Shown: one piece after another, positions 40,911-49,291 of the stretch
Layout: each line of letters opens with the position of its first letter
Numbering within the stretch: position 1 is the first letter of the stretch
Source: CAYLNM01 sp964385045
Lineage (GTDB): Bacteria; Planctomycetota; Phycisphaerae; Phycisphaerales; SM1A02
Direction: 5' to 3'
DNA length: 64,000 nucleotides
NCBI GenBank assembly: GCA_964385045.1
Contig: CAYLNM010000001.1
Span: forward strand, 35,784 to 99,783
Notes under the pieces: generated by a model
Databases searched by the model: none
Told to the model about the DNA's origin: nothing
The model's input: only the letters and a program-made list of their open reading frames with translations
Position numbers and translations under genes: made by a program

Positions 40911-43409
40911 TCAGCGGCGCTTCTTCGATCCACGCGGCTTCGACGAGCGAGCGGACCGCTTGTCCTGGATCTTCTTCCGCCGGGCCTCGAGGGCCTCGGT
41001 GTACGCCCGGGCCTGGGCGTCCTTGGGCTTTCTCCGCCCGCCCATGAGTGCCTGCACGCTCGCCCGCTCCTTGCGCGGCGCCGCCTCGTCACCGCCACCG
41101 TCCGCCTCGCGCTTGGAGTCCATCGCCTCGACGTGGCGGCGGATGTACTTGCTCTCGAAGATGCCGATGAGCGACGAGGTGATGATGTACAGCACGAGTC
41201 CCGACGGAGCGCTGTAGAGCATGATCGGGAAGAGCACCACCATCATGAACTTCATGATGGCCTGCTGCTGCTTCTGCTCCGGCGAGAGGGCGGTGGCCGA
41301 AGGCGGCGTCATGTACTTCTGCTGGAAGTAGAAGACCGCGCCGAGCAGCAGCGGCAGCAGGTTGCCGCCGGTGATGTTGAAGAAGAGGAAGCGGCGCGGC
41401 TCCTCGAGCTCGAAGAAGAAGTGGTCGCCGGACGAGAGGTCCGCCAGGAACGACCAGGCGCCGCCGGTCAGGTGCTGGAAGGCGCCGAAGAACGCCGCCT
41501 CCTGCCGCAGGTCGAAGGCGAAGTACAGCATCGCGTACAGCGCGATCCAGATCGGCGTCTGCAGGAACATCGGCAGGCAGCCCAGGGCCTGCATCGGGCT
41601 GACGCCATGCTCGCGCATGAGCCGGACCTGCTCCATCTGCATGCGCTTCGGATCGTCCTTGTACTTCTTCTGGAGCTTCTCCATCTCCGGCCGCATGGCC
41701 TGCATCGCCTTGCCGAACCGCTGCATGCCGACCTGGGACTTCTTCGTGATCGGGTGCAGCAGCGTCCGCACCACGAGCACCAGCACGATGATCGCGAGTC
41801 CCCAGTCGAAGAGGACGTTGTCGTGCAGGACGTCGAGGAACGCCAGCAGGAGACGGGCGAGCCACTGGAAGGTGCAGATGGCGCAGAACGCGCTCATCTG
41901 GTAGAGGATGAGCCCGTCCATGCGGAGGGTCGTGTAGCGCTCGTCCTCGGTCAGCACGTCGCGGTCGAGCGGTCCCGCGAAGACGCCGAGATCGAGCTCC
42001 AGCGTCTCTCCCGCCGGCACCGTGCGCATCGGAGAGGCGAGGTAGACGAAGATCTCCTCCACCCGCGCCCGCTCGCCGGCCCGTGCGGGCGCGAACGACT
42101 TCTCGTGGATGATCTGCTCGACGCGGTCCTCGAGCGTGAGCGGGCCGGTGACGTCGGTGCCGATCGGCGGGTGCACCGCGAAGCCGAAGTACCGGTTGGT
42201 CACCGCGAACCACGAGAGGTCCCAGCTCCGCTCCTGGGCGGCCGCGCTCGGCCAGACCCGGGCCTCCTCGCGCTTCTCGAGGCTCTGGTGCTCGATGAGT
42301 CCGCCGCTGCCGGAGGGCGCCTGGAGCACCAGGCCGCCGCCCGAGGCCGCCACCCCGACGCCGAAGCGGTATCGGCGACGGTCCATGTAGCGGGCCCGGT
42401 CCACCCGCAGGTCGCCGGGACCGAACTGCCACCACCGGACGTCGAGCGGCCGGTCGACGAGGCTGATCAGCCGCTGTCGCAGCCGGACGTCGTAGTTCCC
42501 GGCCAGCTCGTAGGTCCGCTCGACGCGAAGCAGCGCCTCGCCCTCCGCGTCGACGATCACGGTCTCGAATCGGCCCGGGGCCATCTCGCTCCAGACCGGC
42601 TCGAGCCCCTGCTCGAGCTCCGCGTCGGTGCGGAGGAGCGAGATCGCCGCGCCGTCCACGATCAGCTGGCTCGCGGCGAGCTCCGGGATGGTGGTCCCGG
42701 CGGTCCCGAAGCGGCTGTTGCGCAGCACGCGGGCCTGCGCGAGGACGTAGCGCAGCGACTCGTCGGGCGGCTCCACCTGGCCCTGGCTCGGTCCGCCGGC
42801 CGCCTGGTAGGCCGCGGCCTGTCGCCTGGCCTCGGCCGTCTCCCAGATGTCCGCGAAGGCGATCCGCGTGATGCCGGCGCCGTTCAGCGTGAAGTCGATG
42901 CGCATCCCCGCCGGATCGGTCGGATCGAGCGAGCCGACGGATGTGGGAGGACCGGCGGGATCGGCGGGGGCCACGGCGCGGAGCCCGACCGGCACCTCGG
43001 CGGGAGCGGCGGGGCCGGCGTCCGGGTCGGCATCCGGGTCGGCGGCGGCCTCGGCCTCGCCGCCCGCGTCCGCCGGCGGAGCGTCGGCCTCGTCCGCGGG
43101 AGGGGCGGTCGCCCCGTCCGGACCCGATCCAGGCTCGTCCCCATCCTCGGCGGCCGACGGGGACGCGATGGCGCCATCCGCGACCCCGGGGTCCCCGTCG
43201 TCCGCGGGCGGCGCGGCCTCGCTCCCCTGATCGCCGCTCTCGGCCGCGCCGTCGACCTCGGCGTTCTCGACGGCGGCGGGCGCATCGGGAGCCGCGGGGG
43301 GCGTCGGGCTCGGCCCCCCGCCGGTGAAGACGACCCCGAGCACGATCGCGGCGAGGGTGAAGGCCACGATGGGCACGATGAAGCGGGCGGGGGACGGCTG
43401 GGTGCTCAT
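40911..43409 (-). CDS. yidC: membrane protein insertase YidC
   Basis: An 832-residue protein. TM1 (FIVPIVAFTLAAIVLGVVF) is followed by about 120 residues very rich in Ala, Pro, Asp and Glu, then the periplasmic P1 domain. The conserved core starts near residue 520: GLAIIVLVLVVRTLLHPITKKSQ with the key positively charged groove residue, PEMEKLQKKYKDDPKRMQMEQ, and GCLPMFLQTPIWIALYAML. Later transmembrane segments include IMKFMMVVLFPIMLYSAPSG. The C-terminal 70 residues are Lys/Arg-rich, as in YidC proteins that bind ribosomes directly. It inserts proteins into the inner membrane. The usual rnpA-rpmH neighbours are absent. Confidence 0.95.
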   Translation of the reverse strand: MSTQPSPARFIVPIVAFTLAAIVLGVVFTGGGPSPTPPAAPDAPAAVENAEVDGAAESGDQGSEAAPPADDGDPGVADGAIASPSAAEDGDEPGSGPDGATAPPADEADAPPADAGGEAEAAADPDADPDAGPAAPAEVPVGLRAVAPADPAGPPTSVGSLDPTDPAGMRIDFTLNGAGITRIAFADIWETAEARRQAAAYQAAGGPSQGQVEPPDESLRYVLAQARVLRNSRFGTAGTTIPELAASQLIVDGAAISLLRTDAELEQGLEPVWSEMAPGRFETVIVDAEGEALLRVERTYELAGNYDVRLRQRLISLVDRPLDVRWWQFGPGDLRVDRARYMDRRRYRFGVGVAASGGGLVLQAPSGSGGLIEHQSLEKREEARVWPSAAAQERSWDLSWFAVTNRYFGFAVHPPIGTDVTGPLTLEDRVEQIIHEKSFAPARAGERARVEEIFVYLASPMRTVPAGETLELDLGVFAGPLDRDVLTEDERYTTLRMDGLILYQMSAFCAICTFQWLARLLLAFLDVLHDNVLFDWGLAIIVLVLVVRTLLHPITKKSQVGMQRFGKAMQAMRPEMEKLQKKYKDDPKRMQMEQVRLMREHGVSPMQALGCLPMFLQTPIWIALYAMLYFAFDLRQEAAFFGAFQHLTGGAWSFLADLSSGDHFFFELEEPRRFLFFNITGGNLLPLLLGAVFYFQQKYMTPPSATALSPEQKQQQAIMKFMMVVLFPIMLYSAPSGLVLYIITSSLIGIFESKYIRRHVEAMDSKREADGGGDEAAPRKERASVQALMGGRRKPKDAQARAYTEALEARRKKIQDKRSARSSKPRGSKKRR

Positions 43410-43777
43410 GGCCTGACGGGTGCGGGAGTCGGGAGGCCGCGCCCCGCGGGGGCCGGCGTCCGGAGAGGGGGGGCTCGGGCCGACGGCACCGAGCGGGTGG
43501 GACGTCGAGCCTCGGCGTCGCGCCGATCGCGACTCGCGGACACGATGGGCCTCGCCGATCCGCCGCCGACGGCGGACGGGTGCGGGGCGGCTCGGCGGGT
43601 GCTCGGCAACCGCCGCGAATCCGGCGGCCGGGCGCCGTGACGCAGCATTATGGCAGGCCGGAACGACCCCGGGGGGATCCGGCGGATCGGGGGCGGGGCT
43701 CGGATCCGCACCCGCTCGGGGCGGTCCGGAGGCCGGGCGGCCGGCCAGCCTCCGGTCAGCCGCCGGTCAGCCGCCGG
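43410..43777. other. 368-base intergenic region upstream of yidC
   Basis: No gene is supported. An 11-base unit (CGGTCAGCCGC-type) is repeated about three times at 43752-43783, running into the 3' end of the metallophosphoesterase gene. The yidC promoter should lie here, but no convincing -35/-10 pair was seen. rnpA and rpmH were looked for and are not present. Confidence 0.4.
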
Positions 43778-44548
43778 TCAGCGGCCCTCGCGGAGCCGCT
43801 CGCCCAGCCAGTCGCTGAGCTCGGGGATCGACTTGATCCGGTCGACGACCGCGTCCACGTCGTACTCGAGCCGCAGGAACTCGACCGTGCCCGCGTCGCC
43901 CGCCTCGTCGTCGAGGATCGCGTAGCTCGCCCGCGGGTCGTAGTCGCGGGGCTGGCCCACGGCCCCCGGATTGATGATCACCTTCTCGCGGTCGTTGAGG
44001 GCGTAGACGCCGTCGAGGTCCCCCGGCGGGTAGAAGTCGGGCTCGTCGGTGAAGACGCCCGGGACGTGCGTGTGCCCGCAGAGGCAGTACTTCGGGATCC
44101 AGTCGAAGATCTGCTTCATCTTGTTGGGCGAGTTCATCGCGTCCTCGGGGAACACGTACTCGTTGATCGGACGTCGTGGCGACGCGTGCACGCAGACGAA
44201 CTCGTCGAACGCGACGCGGACGCGAAGCTGGTTGAGGAACTCCAGCCGTCGCGACTTGGCCCCGTCGTCCGCCTCGGCGTCGAACTGCCGGCGGGTCCAG
44301 TAGACCGCCTGCTCGGCCGCGAGGTTGAAGTTGGTGGGCTCGTAGAGCACCCCGAAGTCGTGGTTGCCCATCAGGCACCACTCGCAGCGCTCGGCCACGA
44401 GGTCGGCGCAGGCCACCGGATCCGGCCCGTATCCGAGCACGTCCCCCAGACAGACGATCCGATCCACGGACCGCGCGTCGATGTCGGCCAGGACGACCCG
44501 GAGCGCTTCGAGGTTGCCGTGGATGTCGCTGATGATCGCGGTCCGCAC
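43778..44548 (-). CDS. calcineurin-like metallophosphoesterase, YfcE/MJ0936 type
   Basis: A 256-residue protein with all metal-binding motifs in order: AIISDIHGN, CLGDVLGYGPDP, LMGNHDFG, VCVHASPRRP and CGHTHVPG. NPGAVGQPRDYDPRASYAI is typical of the YfcE/MJ0936-like branch, which act as phosphodiesterases on small substrates. GTG at 44548 begins the first strand directly, with CGGAG upstream. It lies alone between intergenic regions, and no pathway is suggested. Confidence 0.9.
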   Translation of the reverse strand: MRTAIISDIHGNLEALRVVLADIDARSVDRIVCLGDVLGYGPDPVACADLVAERCEWCLMGNHDFGVLYEPTNFNLAAEQAVYWTRRQFDAEADDGAKSRRLEFLNQLRVRVAFDEFVCVHASPRRPINEYVFPEDAMNSPNKMKQIFDWIPKYCLCGHTHVPGVFTDEPDFYPPGDLDGVYALNDREKVIINPGAVGQPRDYDPRASYAILDDEAGDAGTVEFLRLEYDVDAVVDRIKSIPELSDWLGERLREGR

Positions 44549-44705
44549 GCGGGGCTCCGGGAGTCGAGCGGCGATGGTAGAGGGCCGATTGCCCGAACGT
44601 CAATGGAACAGGGAACGGGCTCGGGGCGGCGACGGCCGCTCGTCGCGTGCGAGCGGCGGGTCGCGGGAGGCGGGGGAGAGGTCTGGATTCGCAGCGCGAC
44701 ATCGG

Positions 44706-44711
44706 TAGGAT
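44706..44711 (+). promoter_or_regulatory. -10 box placed for a leaderless transcript
   Basis: TAGGAT ends eight bases before the ATG at 44720. No ribosome-binding site fits between them and no -35 was seen. The arrangement matches the boxes at 8023 and 50703. Confidence 0.45.
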
Positions 44712-44719
44712 CCCCAGAC

Positions 44720-45043
44720 ATGGAGCCCGACGACAACGTCTGCATCTGCTTCCGCGTGAGTCTCCGCAAGCTGCGGCACTACCTCCAGCGCGAGCAGCCG
44801 TCCGTGCCCTCGCAGTTGAGCGAGTGCCTCGGAGCGGGCACCGGCTGCCAGTGGTGCGTCCCGCACCTCGAGCGACTGCATGCGGCGTGGGAGGCGGGGG
44901 AGCCGCTGGAGATTCGCGGGTCGGCCAGCGAGCACGTGATGGCCCGCGCGGCCTGGCGCAAGGCCCGGCGGCAGGCCAAGGCGAGCGGACCGGACGCCGA
45001 GCCGTCGACCGTGTCCGACGCGAGCCGGGGGCCGTCGGCCTGA
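44720..45043 (+). CDS. BFD-like [2Fe-2S]-binding protein
   Basis: A 107-residue protein. CIC (residues 8-10) and CLGAGTGCQWC form the four-cysteine C-x-C and C-x2-C arrangement of bacterioferritin-associated ferredoxin-like domains, with about 30 residues between pairs. Residues 65-107 are a basic helix and a Ser/Ala tail, outside the fold. BFD-like domains carry a [2Fe-2S] cluster; in the free protein it reduces bacterioferritin iron. No bacterioferritin gene is near, so the partner is unknown. It faces away from the metallophosphoesterase gene. Confidence 0.8.
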   Translation: MEPDDNVCICFRVSLRKLRHYLQREQPSVPSQLSECLGAGTGCQWCVPHLERLHAAWEAGEPLEIRGSASEHVMARAAWRKARRQAKASGPDAEPSTVSDASRGPSA

Positions 45044-45117
45044 GGTCCGATCGCGGGTGATCGCGGCGTGACGCCTGGGAGACCCTCGCCCCGAACGCCG
45101 TCTGGAGTGACCGCCGC

Positions 45118-45849
45118 TCAGCCGGCCCGCCGCCGCTCCAGCCCCTCGGCAAGGGCCCGCTTCACGGCGAGCACCGGCTCGAGGAATCGCACGTGCATCA
45201 GCGGGCACCCCGCGTGCTCCGGGCCGGTGGGCGGCTCGAGACCCACGACCTCGCCCACGGCCTGCAGCGTTCCCACCGGCGCGGGCAGCTCGGCATCGAG
45301 ATGGACCGCGCTGCCACGGACCAGGGGCACCGGCGCTCGACAGCGCAGCCGGGCGGACTCCGGAGTGAGCTCCTCGAAGGTGCCGAAGACCGGGCTCGAG
45401 CGACCCTCGGCCCGGATCCGCGCCTCGCACACCAGGTCGCTGCCGAACAGCAGACGCTGGCTCTGTCGCCGCTCCACGCGGTGCACCGCCACCGGCATCG
45501 ACACCCGGTAGCAGAACAGCTGCCCGCCGCCGCCCGACCGGAGCTTGACGCGAGCGAGCACGCGCGTCTCCGCCGCCAGGTCGCCGTCCGGCGCCGGAAG
45601 CAGCAGGGTGTACGCGCCGAACTGGATGAGCGGGCGGTGGGCGCCGGGGCCGGACGGCCGCCCGATCACCACGGAGCGGTCGTCGACCCGCTCCACGAGC
45701 GAGAACTGACGCCCGTCGGCGTTGCTGACCTGCAGCGGCTCGATCTCGATCGGCTCGCGCGAATGCGCCAGCCGGCGGAAGTGCTCGACGATCACCGGAT
45801 CGCCGGCCTGTCCGAGGCCACTGCGGAGCAGCTGCAGGAATCCACCCAT
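45118..45849 (-). CDS. PilZ-domain protein, YcgR-like
   Basis: A 243-residue protein. Residues 1-115 form a YcgR-N-like region (IEIEPLQVSNADGRQFSLVE, FGAYTLLLPAP). VERRQSQRLLF holds the RxxxR motif of PilZ domains. The second c-di-GMP motif, normally D/NxSxxG, is degenerate (EELTPESARLR), so binding strength is uncertain. CPLMHVRFLEPV is the last strand. ATG at 45849 is chosen because the frame upstream is the Arg/Glu-rich reading of a tandem repeat. YcgR-type proteins slow the flagellar motor; with fliD and fliS in the window, such a role is plausible. Confidence 0.75.
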   Translation of the reverse strand: MGGFLQLLRSGLGQAGDPVIVEHFRRLAHSREPIEIEPLQVSNADGRQFSLVERVDDRSVVIGRPSGPGAHRPLIQFGAYTLLLPAPDGDLAAETRVLARVKLRSGGGGQLFCYRVSMPVAVHRVERRQSQRLLFGSDLVCEARIRAEGRSSPVFGTFEELTPESARLRCRAPVPLVRGSAVHLDAELPAPVGTLQAVGEVVGLEPPTGPEHAGCPLMHVRFLEPVLAVKRALAEGLERRRAG

Positions 45850-45976
45850 GCCGAACGAATCGGCTGATCCGGCGGAGGCCTCGACGCCGGCCTCCACTCG
45901 ATCGCTCCCGCAGGGGCCCGGCCGCCCTCCGAGGTGGCACGACTCGCCCCGTTTCGCCCCGGTCCGAGAACGGGCG

Positions 45977-46280
45977 GCCGCCGGGCGCTCCGGATGCTCC
46001 CGGCGCTTCGGGCGCTCTCGGCGCTTCGGGCGCTTCCGGCGCTCCTGGCGCTCCTGGCGCTCCCGGCGCTCCCGGCGCTCCCGGCGCTCCCGGCGCTCCC
46101 GGCGCTCCCGGCGCNNNNNNNNNNNNNNNNNNNNNNNNNNNNNNNNNNNNNNNNNNNNNNNNNNNNNNNNNNNNNNNNNNNNNNNNNNNNNNNNNNNNNN
46201 NNNNNNNNNNNNNNCTCCCGGCGCTCCCGGCGCTCCCGGCGCTCCCGGCGCTCCCGGCGCTCCCGGCGCTCCCGGCGCAT
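45977..46280. repeat. 9-base tandem repeat (GGCGCTCCC) around an assembly gap
   Basis: Near-perfect GGCGCTCCC units flank 100 Ns at 46115-46214; units become degenerate toward the left. Nine being a multiple of three, all frames stay open. On the minus strand one frame reads Gly-Ala-Pro, collagen-like, and starts MDAPGAPG at 46284. That frame does not join the PilZ gene, so coding is not supported. Confidence 0.85.
46115..46214. other. 100-base assembly gap in the 9-base repeat
   Basis: Exactly 100 Ns inside a tandem repeat; the length is a placeholder. The flanking phase implies missing sequence of 8+9n bases. Confidence 0.95.
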
Positions 46281-46353
46281 CCACCTCCGCCGTGCGTACG
46301 GGCGAGCGGCGAGATGACGGGCCGGGACGGGATCGTGGATCCGCCCGGGCTGG

Positions 46354-46824
46354 TCAGCCCGAGAGTCGCCGCCGGATCACCTCGACGATCAGCTGCGCCT
46401 GCTCGGCGTGCCGCTGCGTCACGAGGACCACGAAGACGATCCATGCGAGCACGGCGAGCCACCGCCCGCCGCGCAGCGCGACGCACGCGAGCAGCCCGAC
46501 GGCCGCGATCGCCACCGCGGCGATCAGGGTGCGAATGGCGGCCCGGTGATCCTGCACCCACAGCAGGTCGATCCGCAGCGAGGGCGGGGGGCCGATCGCC
46601 TCCAGCAGGCCGACGGCGGCGACGAGGGCCGCGACCGTCGCCCCCGCCGCCCACCGCGCCACGCGGCGGTGCGTCGCCTGGACGGAACGCACCGCGCCCC
46701 GGGCCGCCCGACGGGCGAGATCGGGCGGCCCGGAGGTCGGCGAGCGTCTCGAAGCGCGGCGCGTGGGCATGGGCGATGGGGCAGCCGGGGCGGTGACGGC
46801 GTGGCGCTCGGTCGGCACGGACAC
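46354..46824 (-). CDS. small predicted membrane protein
   Basis: Up to 156 residues with three hydrophobic segments: AAGATVAALVAAVGLLEAIG, TLIAAVAIAAVGLLACVALR and WLAVLAWIVFVVLV. An Arg-rich N-terminal region of about 55 residues would face the cytoplasm. No family is recognised. Starts at 46824 (GTG) and 46770 (ATG) are both possible, and the shorter one still keeps all three segments. It lies 81 bases downstream of phosphatidylserine decarboxylase on the same strand and may be co-transcribed, but it lacks the CDP-alcohol phosphotransferase motif expected of PssA. Confidence 0.5.
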   Translation of the reverse strand: MSVPTERHAVTAPAAPSPMPTRRASRRSPTSGPPDLARRAARGAVRSVQATHRRVARWAAGATVAALVAAVGLLEAIGPPPSLRIDLLWVQDHRAAIRTLIAAVAIAAVGLLACVALRGGRWLAVLAWIVFVVLVTQRHAEQAQLIVEVIRRRLSG

Positions 46825-46905
46825 GTCGGAGGTCCCGAACGACTCTCGGCTGCCATCGGTCGATCGGCGACGGCGGCATGATCGATGCGGCCCAACGGCC
46901 GCCGG

Positions 46906-47664
46906 TCAGGGGGCCGGCGTCGGCGCCGGGGCCGGTCCGGGCGTGGGCAAGGGCGCGGGCTCGACCCGGCGCATCGCCGCGGTCTCCGTCGCATCCGCTC
47001 CGGCCTGCGGGGGCAGCACGGCGAGGATGGTCCGGCCGCCGGCGACCCGATCCCCGACCCGCACCCGGACATCGAGTCCGGGGAGGTCGGGCACGATGAG
47101 CTCGGTGGAGCTGCCGAACTTGATCATGCCGTACGGCTGGCCGCGGTCGAGGCGACCGCCCCTCGTCGCGGCGCACACGATTCGTCGCGCCACGAGCCCG
47201 GCGATCTGCCGCACCCCGAGTGGCAGGCCGTCGTCGACCCGCCGCAACGACATGAGGAGCCACTCGTTCTCCTGCACCGAGCTCGGGTTCCGCACGTCGA
47301 GGTGCTTCCCCGGCTGATGCTCGAGCTCGAGGACGTCGGCCGTGCAGGGGCTGCGGTTGACGTGGACGTCGAGCACGCTGAGGTAGATTCGCACGATCGT
47401 GGCCGGACCGGCGGCCGCGGGATGGTGCTCGACGCGCTCGACGGCGCTGACCCGGCCGTGGGCCGGCGCCAGCAGCTCCCCGGGATCCCGCTCCGGCGGC
47501 ACGACGCCCATCGGCACGCGGAAGAACGCCAGGCCGGCGAGCGTGACGAGGCCCAGCAGCACCGCCGGCCACGTCCAGCCGGTGACGGCGAGGGCAACCG
47601 TCCCGCCCCCGCCGAGCAGCAGGATCAGCCCCCACTCACGAATGCCGTACCGCGTCAGCGTCAT
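46906..47664 (-). CDS. psd: phosphatidylserine decarboxylase (short type)
   Basis: A 252-residue protein. Two hydrophobic segments at the N-terminus (WGLILLLGGGGTVALAV, WPAVLLGLVTLAGLAFF) anchor it. The catalytic domain contains LLAPAHGRVSAVE, IVRIYLSVLDVHVNRSP and MIKFGSSTELIVP. The Gly-Ser in FGSS is the self-cleavage site that creates the pyruvoyl cofactor. It decarboxylates phosphatidylserine to phosphatidylethanolamine. ATG 47664 begins just before the first helix. The last 40 residues are Ala/Pro-rich. pssA is not adjacent. Confidence 0.9.
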   Translation of the reverse strand: MTLTRYGIREWGLILLLGGGGTVALAVTGWTWPAVLLGLVTLAGLAFFRVPMGVVPPERDPGELLAPAHGRVSAVERVEHHPAAAGPATIVRIYLSVLDVHVNRSPCTADVLELEHQPGKHLDVRNPSSVQENEWLLMSLRRVDDGLPLGVRQIAGLVARRIVCAATRGGRLDRGQPYGMIKFGSSTELIVPDLPGLDVRVRVGDRVAGGRTILAVLPPQAGADATETAAMRRVEPAPLPTPGPAPAPTPAP

Positions 47665-47895
47665 GCCGGGTCTCCTCGCGGGCGCCGGCGGCGACCGGAC
47701 ACGCCGGCCCCGCCACCCGAACGCCCACGATAGGACGCGGTCGGACCCCCGGGGCGTGGAGGACCGGCCGGGGGATGCCCCATGAGACCGCCCGCCCAGA
47801 ACGCCGGGGCGCCGAGACGGACGGAGCATGCGTGGGGCGTGGGTGCGTGCCGGGAGCGGGCGCGGGCCCGGGCGAGACGGCCGATCCCGCCGGCG

Positions 47896-48720
47896 TCACT
47901 CGGACGCGCGGCCGATCACGAAGCCGAGGGCACCGAAGACGACGGTCGCGCCGAGCAGGATGCCAGCGTACATCATCAGGTTGTCGGCAATGAGCATCGC
48001 CAGCTGCGGGGTGCCGCCGGTGAGGGCGACCACCACGATCAGGGCGAGGCACACGAGGGCCGCGACCGCGCCGATCATCATCCCGACGCCGAGGCCGGAG
48101 CCGGACCCGTCGTAGGCCTCGACCACGACCGGCACCGCGGCGACGCCCGCCGGGGCCGCGACCTCCTCGGCGACGTCGCCGGGGGCGGCGTCGAAGAGGC
48201 CCGAGGCATTGGCCGGGATCTCGATCTGGTCCTCGCCGCTGTAGACCTCCTCGAGCAGCTCGGCGCCGAGGGACGTGTCGTCGCTCTCGCGCGTGAGGTC
48301 CAGCAGGCCGCTGCCCGAGCCGACGGCCTCGAGCTGGAGATCGTCGCCGTAGGAGTCGGCCGACAGGTCCTGCCCGGTGCCGCTCATGGCGGCCGGCTCG
48401 TCCTTCTGGGCCGCGTCCTCGTCGCCGTGCTCGGTCTCGAAGATGGAGACGCCGGTCCCGCCGGTGTCGGTCATCGGGATGCCGGTCCCGGAAAGCTCCA
48501 GGGCCGAGCCGCCCGAGGTGTCCTCGAGCTCGAGGTTGAAGTCGTCGCCGTCGTCCTCGCCGCCGCCGCTGAGCAGGTCCACCTGCTCCACCTTGAACAT
48601 CAGGCGGTCACGGTCGCGGAACTCCTGCAGCTGGCCCGAGGACGCGAGCTCGCGCACCTCGTCCTCGCTCTTGCCGAGCTTCTCGCAGGCTTCCTCGAGC
48701 GTGTAGAACATCTTGGCCAT
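47896..48720 (-). CDS. HTH-domain membrane protein of unknown function
   Basis: A 274-residue protein. Residues 1-50 (FYTLEEACEKLGKSEDEVRELASSG) are an excisionase/MerR-like helix-turn-helix. Residues 55-190 are acidic, rich in Asp, Glu, Gly and Ser, and probably disordered. Two transmembrane segments follow (MMIGAVAALVCLALIVVVAL, YAGILLGATVVFGALGFVIG). The HTH would face the cytoplasm. Excisionase-type HTH folds in such proteins may bind protein rather than DNA. ATG at 48720 is the only start that captures the HTH cleanly. A good promoter lies about 120 bases upstream. Confidence 0.65.
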   Translation of the reverse strand: MAKMFYTLEEACEKLGKSEDEVRELASSGQLQEFRDRDRLMFKVEQVDLLSGGGEDDGDDFNLELEDTSGGSALELSGTGIPMTDTGGTGVSIFETEHGDEDAAQKDEPAAMSGTGQDLSADSYGDDLQLEAVGSGSGLLDLTRESDDTSLGAELLEEVYSGEDQIEIPANASGLFDAAPGDVAEEVAAPAGVAAVPVVVEAYDGSGSGLGVGMMIGAVAALVCLALIVVVALTGGTPQLAMLIADNLMMYAGILLGATVVFGALGFVIGRASE

Positions 48721-48841
48721 CGGCGGATTCTCGCGGGCGGCACGGATCGGGCGCAGGGCCCGGCTCCGGCGGCGGAGGGTCGACGAGTGGGGTCCCGACG
48801 CCCGCGTCGCGGGCGGGACGGGACTCGGACGTGAACCGGGT

Positions 48842-48870
48842 ACGCTAACGCTCGCCTTCGGTTCCGGCAA
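48842..48870 (-). promoter_or_regulatory. sigma70-type promoter of the HTH-membrane gene
   Basis: On the minus strand TTGCCG (48870-48865) and TAGCGT (48847-48842) are 17 bases apart. The transcript would start near 48835 and have a leader of about 115 bases before the ATG at 48720. Confidence 0.6.
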
Positions 48871-49217
48871 GACTTCGAGGCACGCGGCCCGGGACCCGGC
48901 GATGCCCCGGTCCCGGCCGACGCCCGCGCCCGGGCGGCCGGAGCGGCGTTCGCACCCCGTCCGCGCCGGCGGGCCGCTTGGTCACGGCGCCGCCTTCCCG
49001 CAACCGTCGCGCCGCCTCCTTCGCTCCCCGCCGACGACACCACGGTCGTCGCCTCCGGATCGCCCGCTCACCGCCGACGGTCCGGGAATCGCGGCGTCCG
49101 ACCGCCCCGGCCAGGCTGCAGGCGCCGCGGGCCGTCTCCGGAGCCGCGGCCGACCTGATCGCCGTCACTCCCGGCCCGGCCCGGCCGACCGCGGCACCGG
49201 GCCCCTCCGGCACGAAC

Positions 49218-49235
49218 TTTCAAACCGTTCTGAAA
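49218..49235. promoter_or_regulatory. palindromic operator candidate upstream of the GbsR-type regulator
   Basis: TTTCAAACCGTTCTGAAA is an 18-base imperfect palindrome with seven of nine positions paired. It is A/T-rich in a G/C-rich region, lies 28 bases before a TATCAT -10 box (49264-49269) and 56 bases before the start codon. Autoregulation by the dimeric regulator downstream is the simplest reading. Confidence 0.5.
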
Positions 49236-49291
49236 CTCCGCGTCGCCGGGCTCCGGCGATCCGTATCATTCCCCGCGGGGAAGGAGCCGTC

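Larger units (their letters stand above)
45850..46353. other. 504-base region of tandem repeat without a supported gene
   Basis: Most of this stretch is the 9-base repeat and assembly gap listed separately. The rest, near both flanking genes, carries no recognised domain, promoter or terminator. Confidence 0.5.
48721..49291. other. 571-base divergent intergenic region
   Basis: It lies between the HTH-membrane gene (minus) and the GbsR-type gene (plus) and holds the promoter at 48842-48870 and the palindrome at 49218-49235. TATCAT at 49264-49269 could be the -10 of the plus-strand gene. No gene is supported. Confidence 0.5.

Noticed and set aside
45850..46284. N-terminal extension of the PilZ protein or a collagen-like gene
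   Set aside because: The PilZ frame reads Arg-Arg-Glu repeats through the minisatellite, and the Gly-Ala-Pro frame does not join PilZ. The gap length is unknown.
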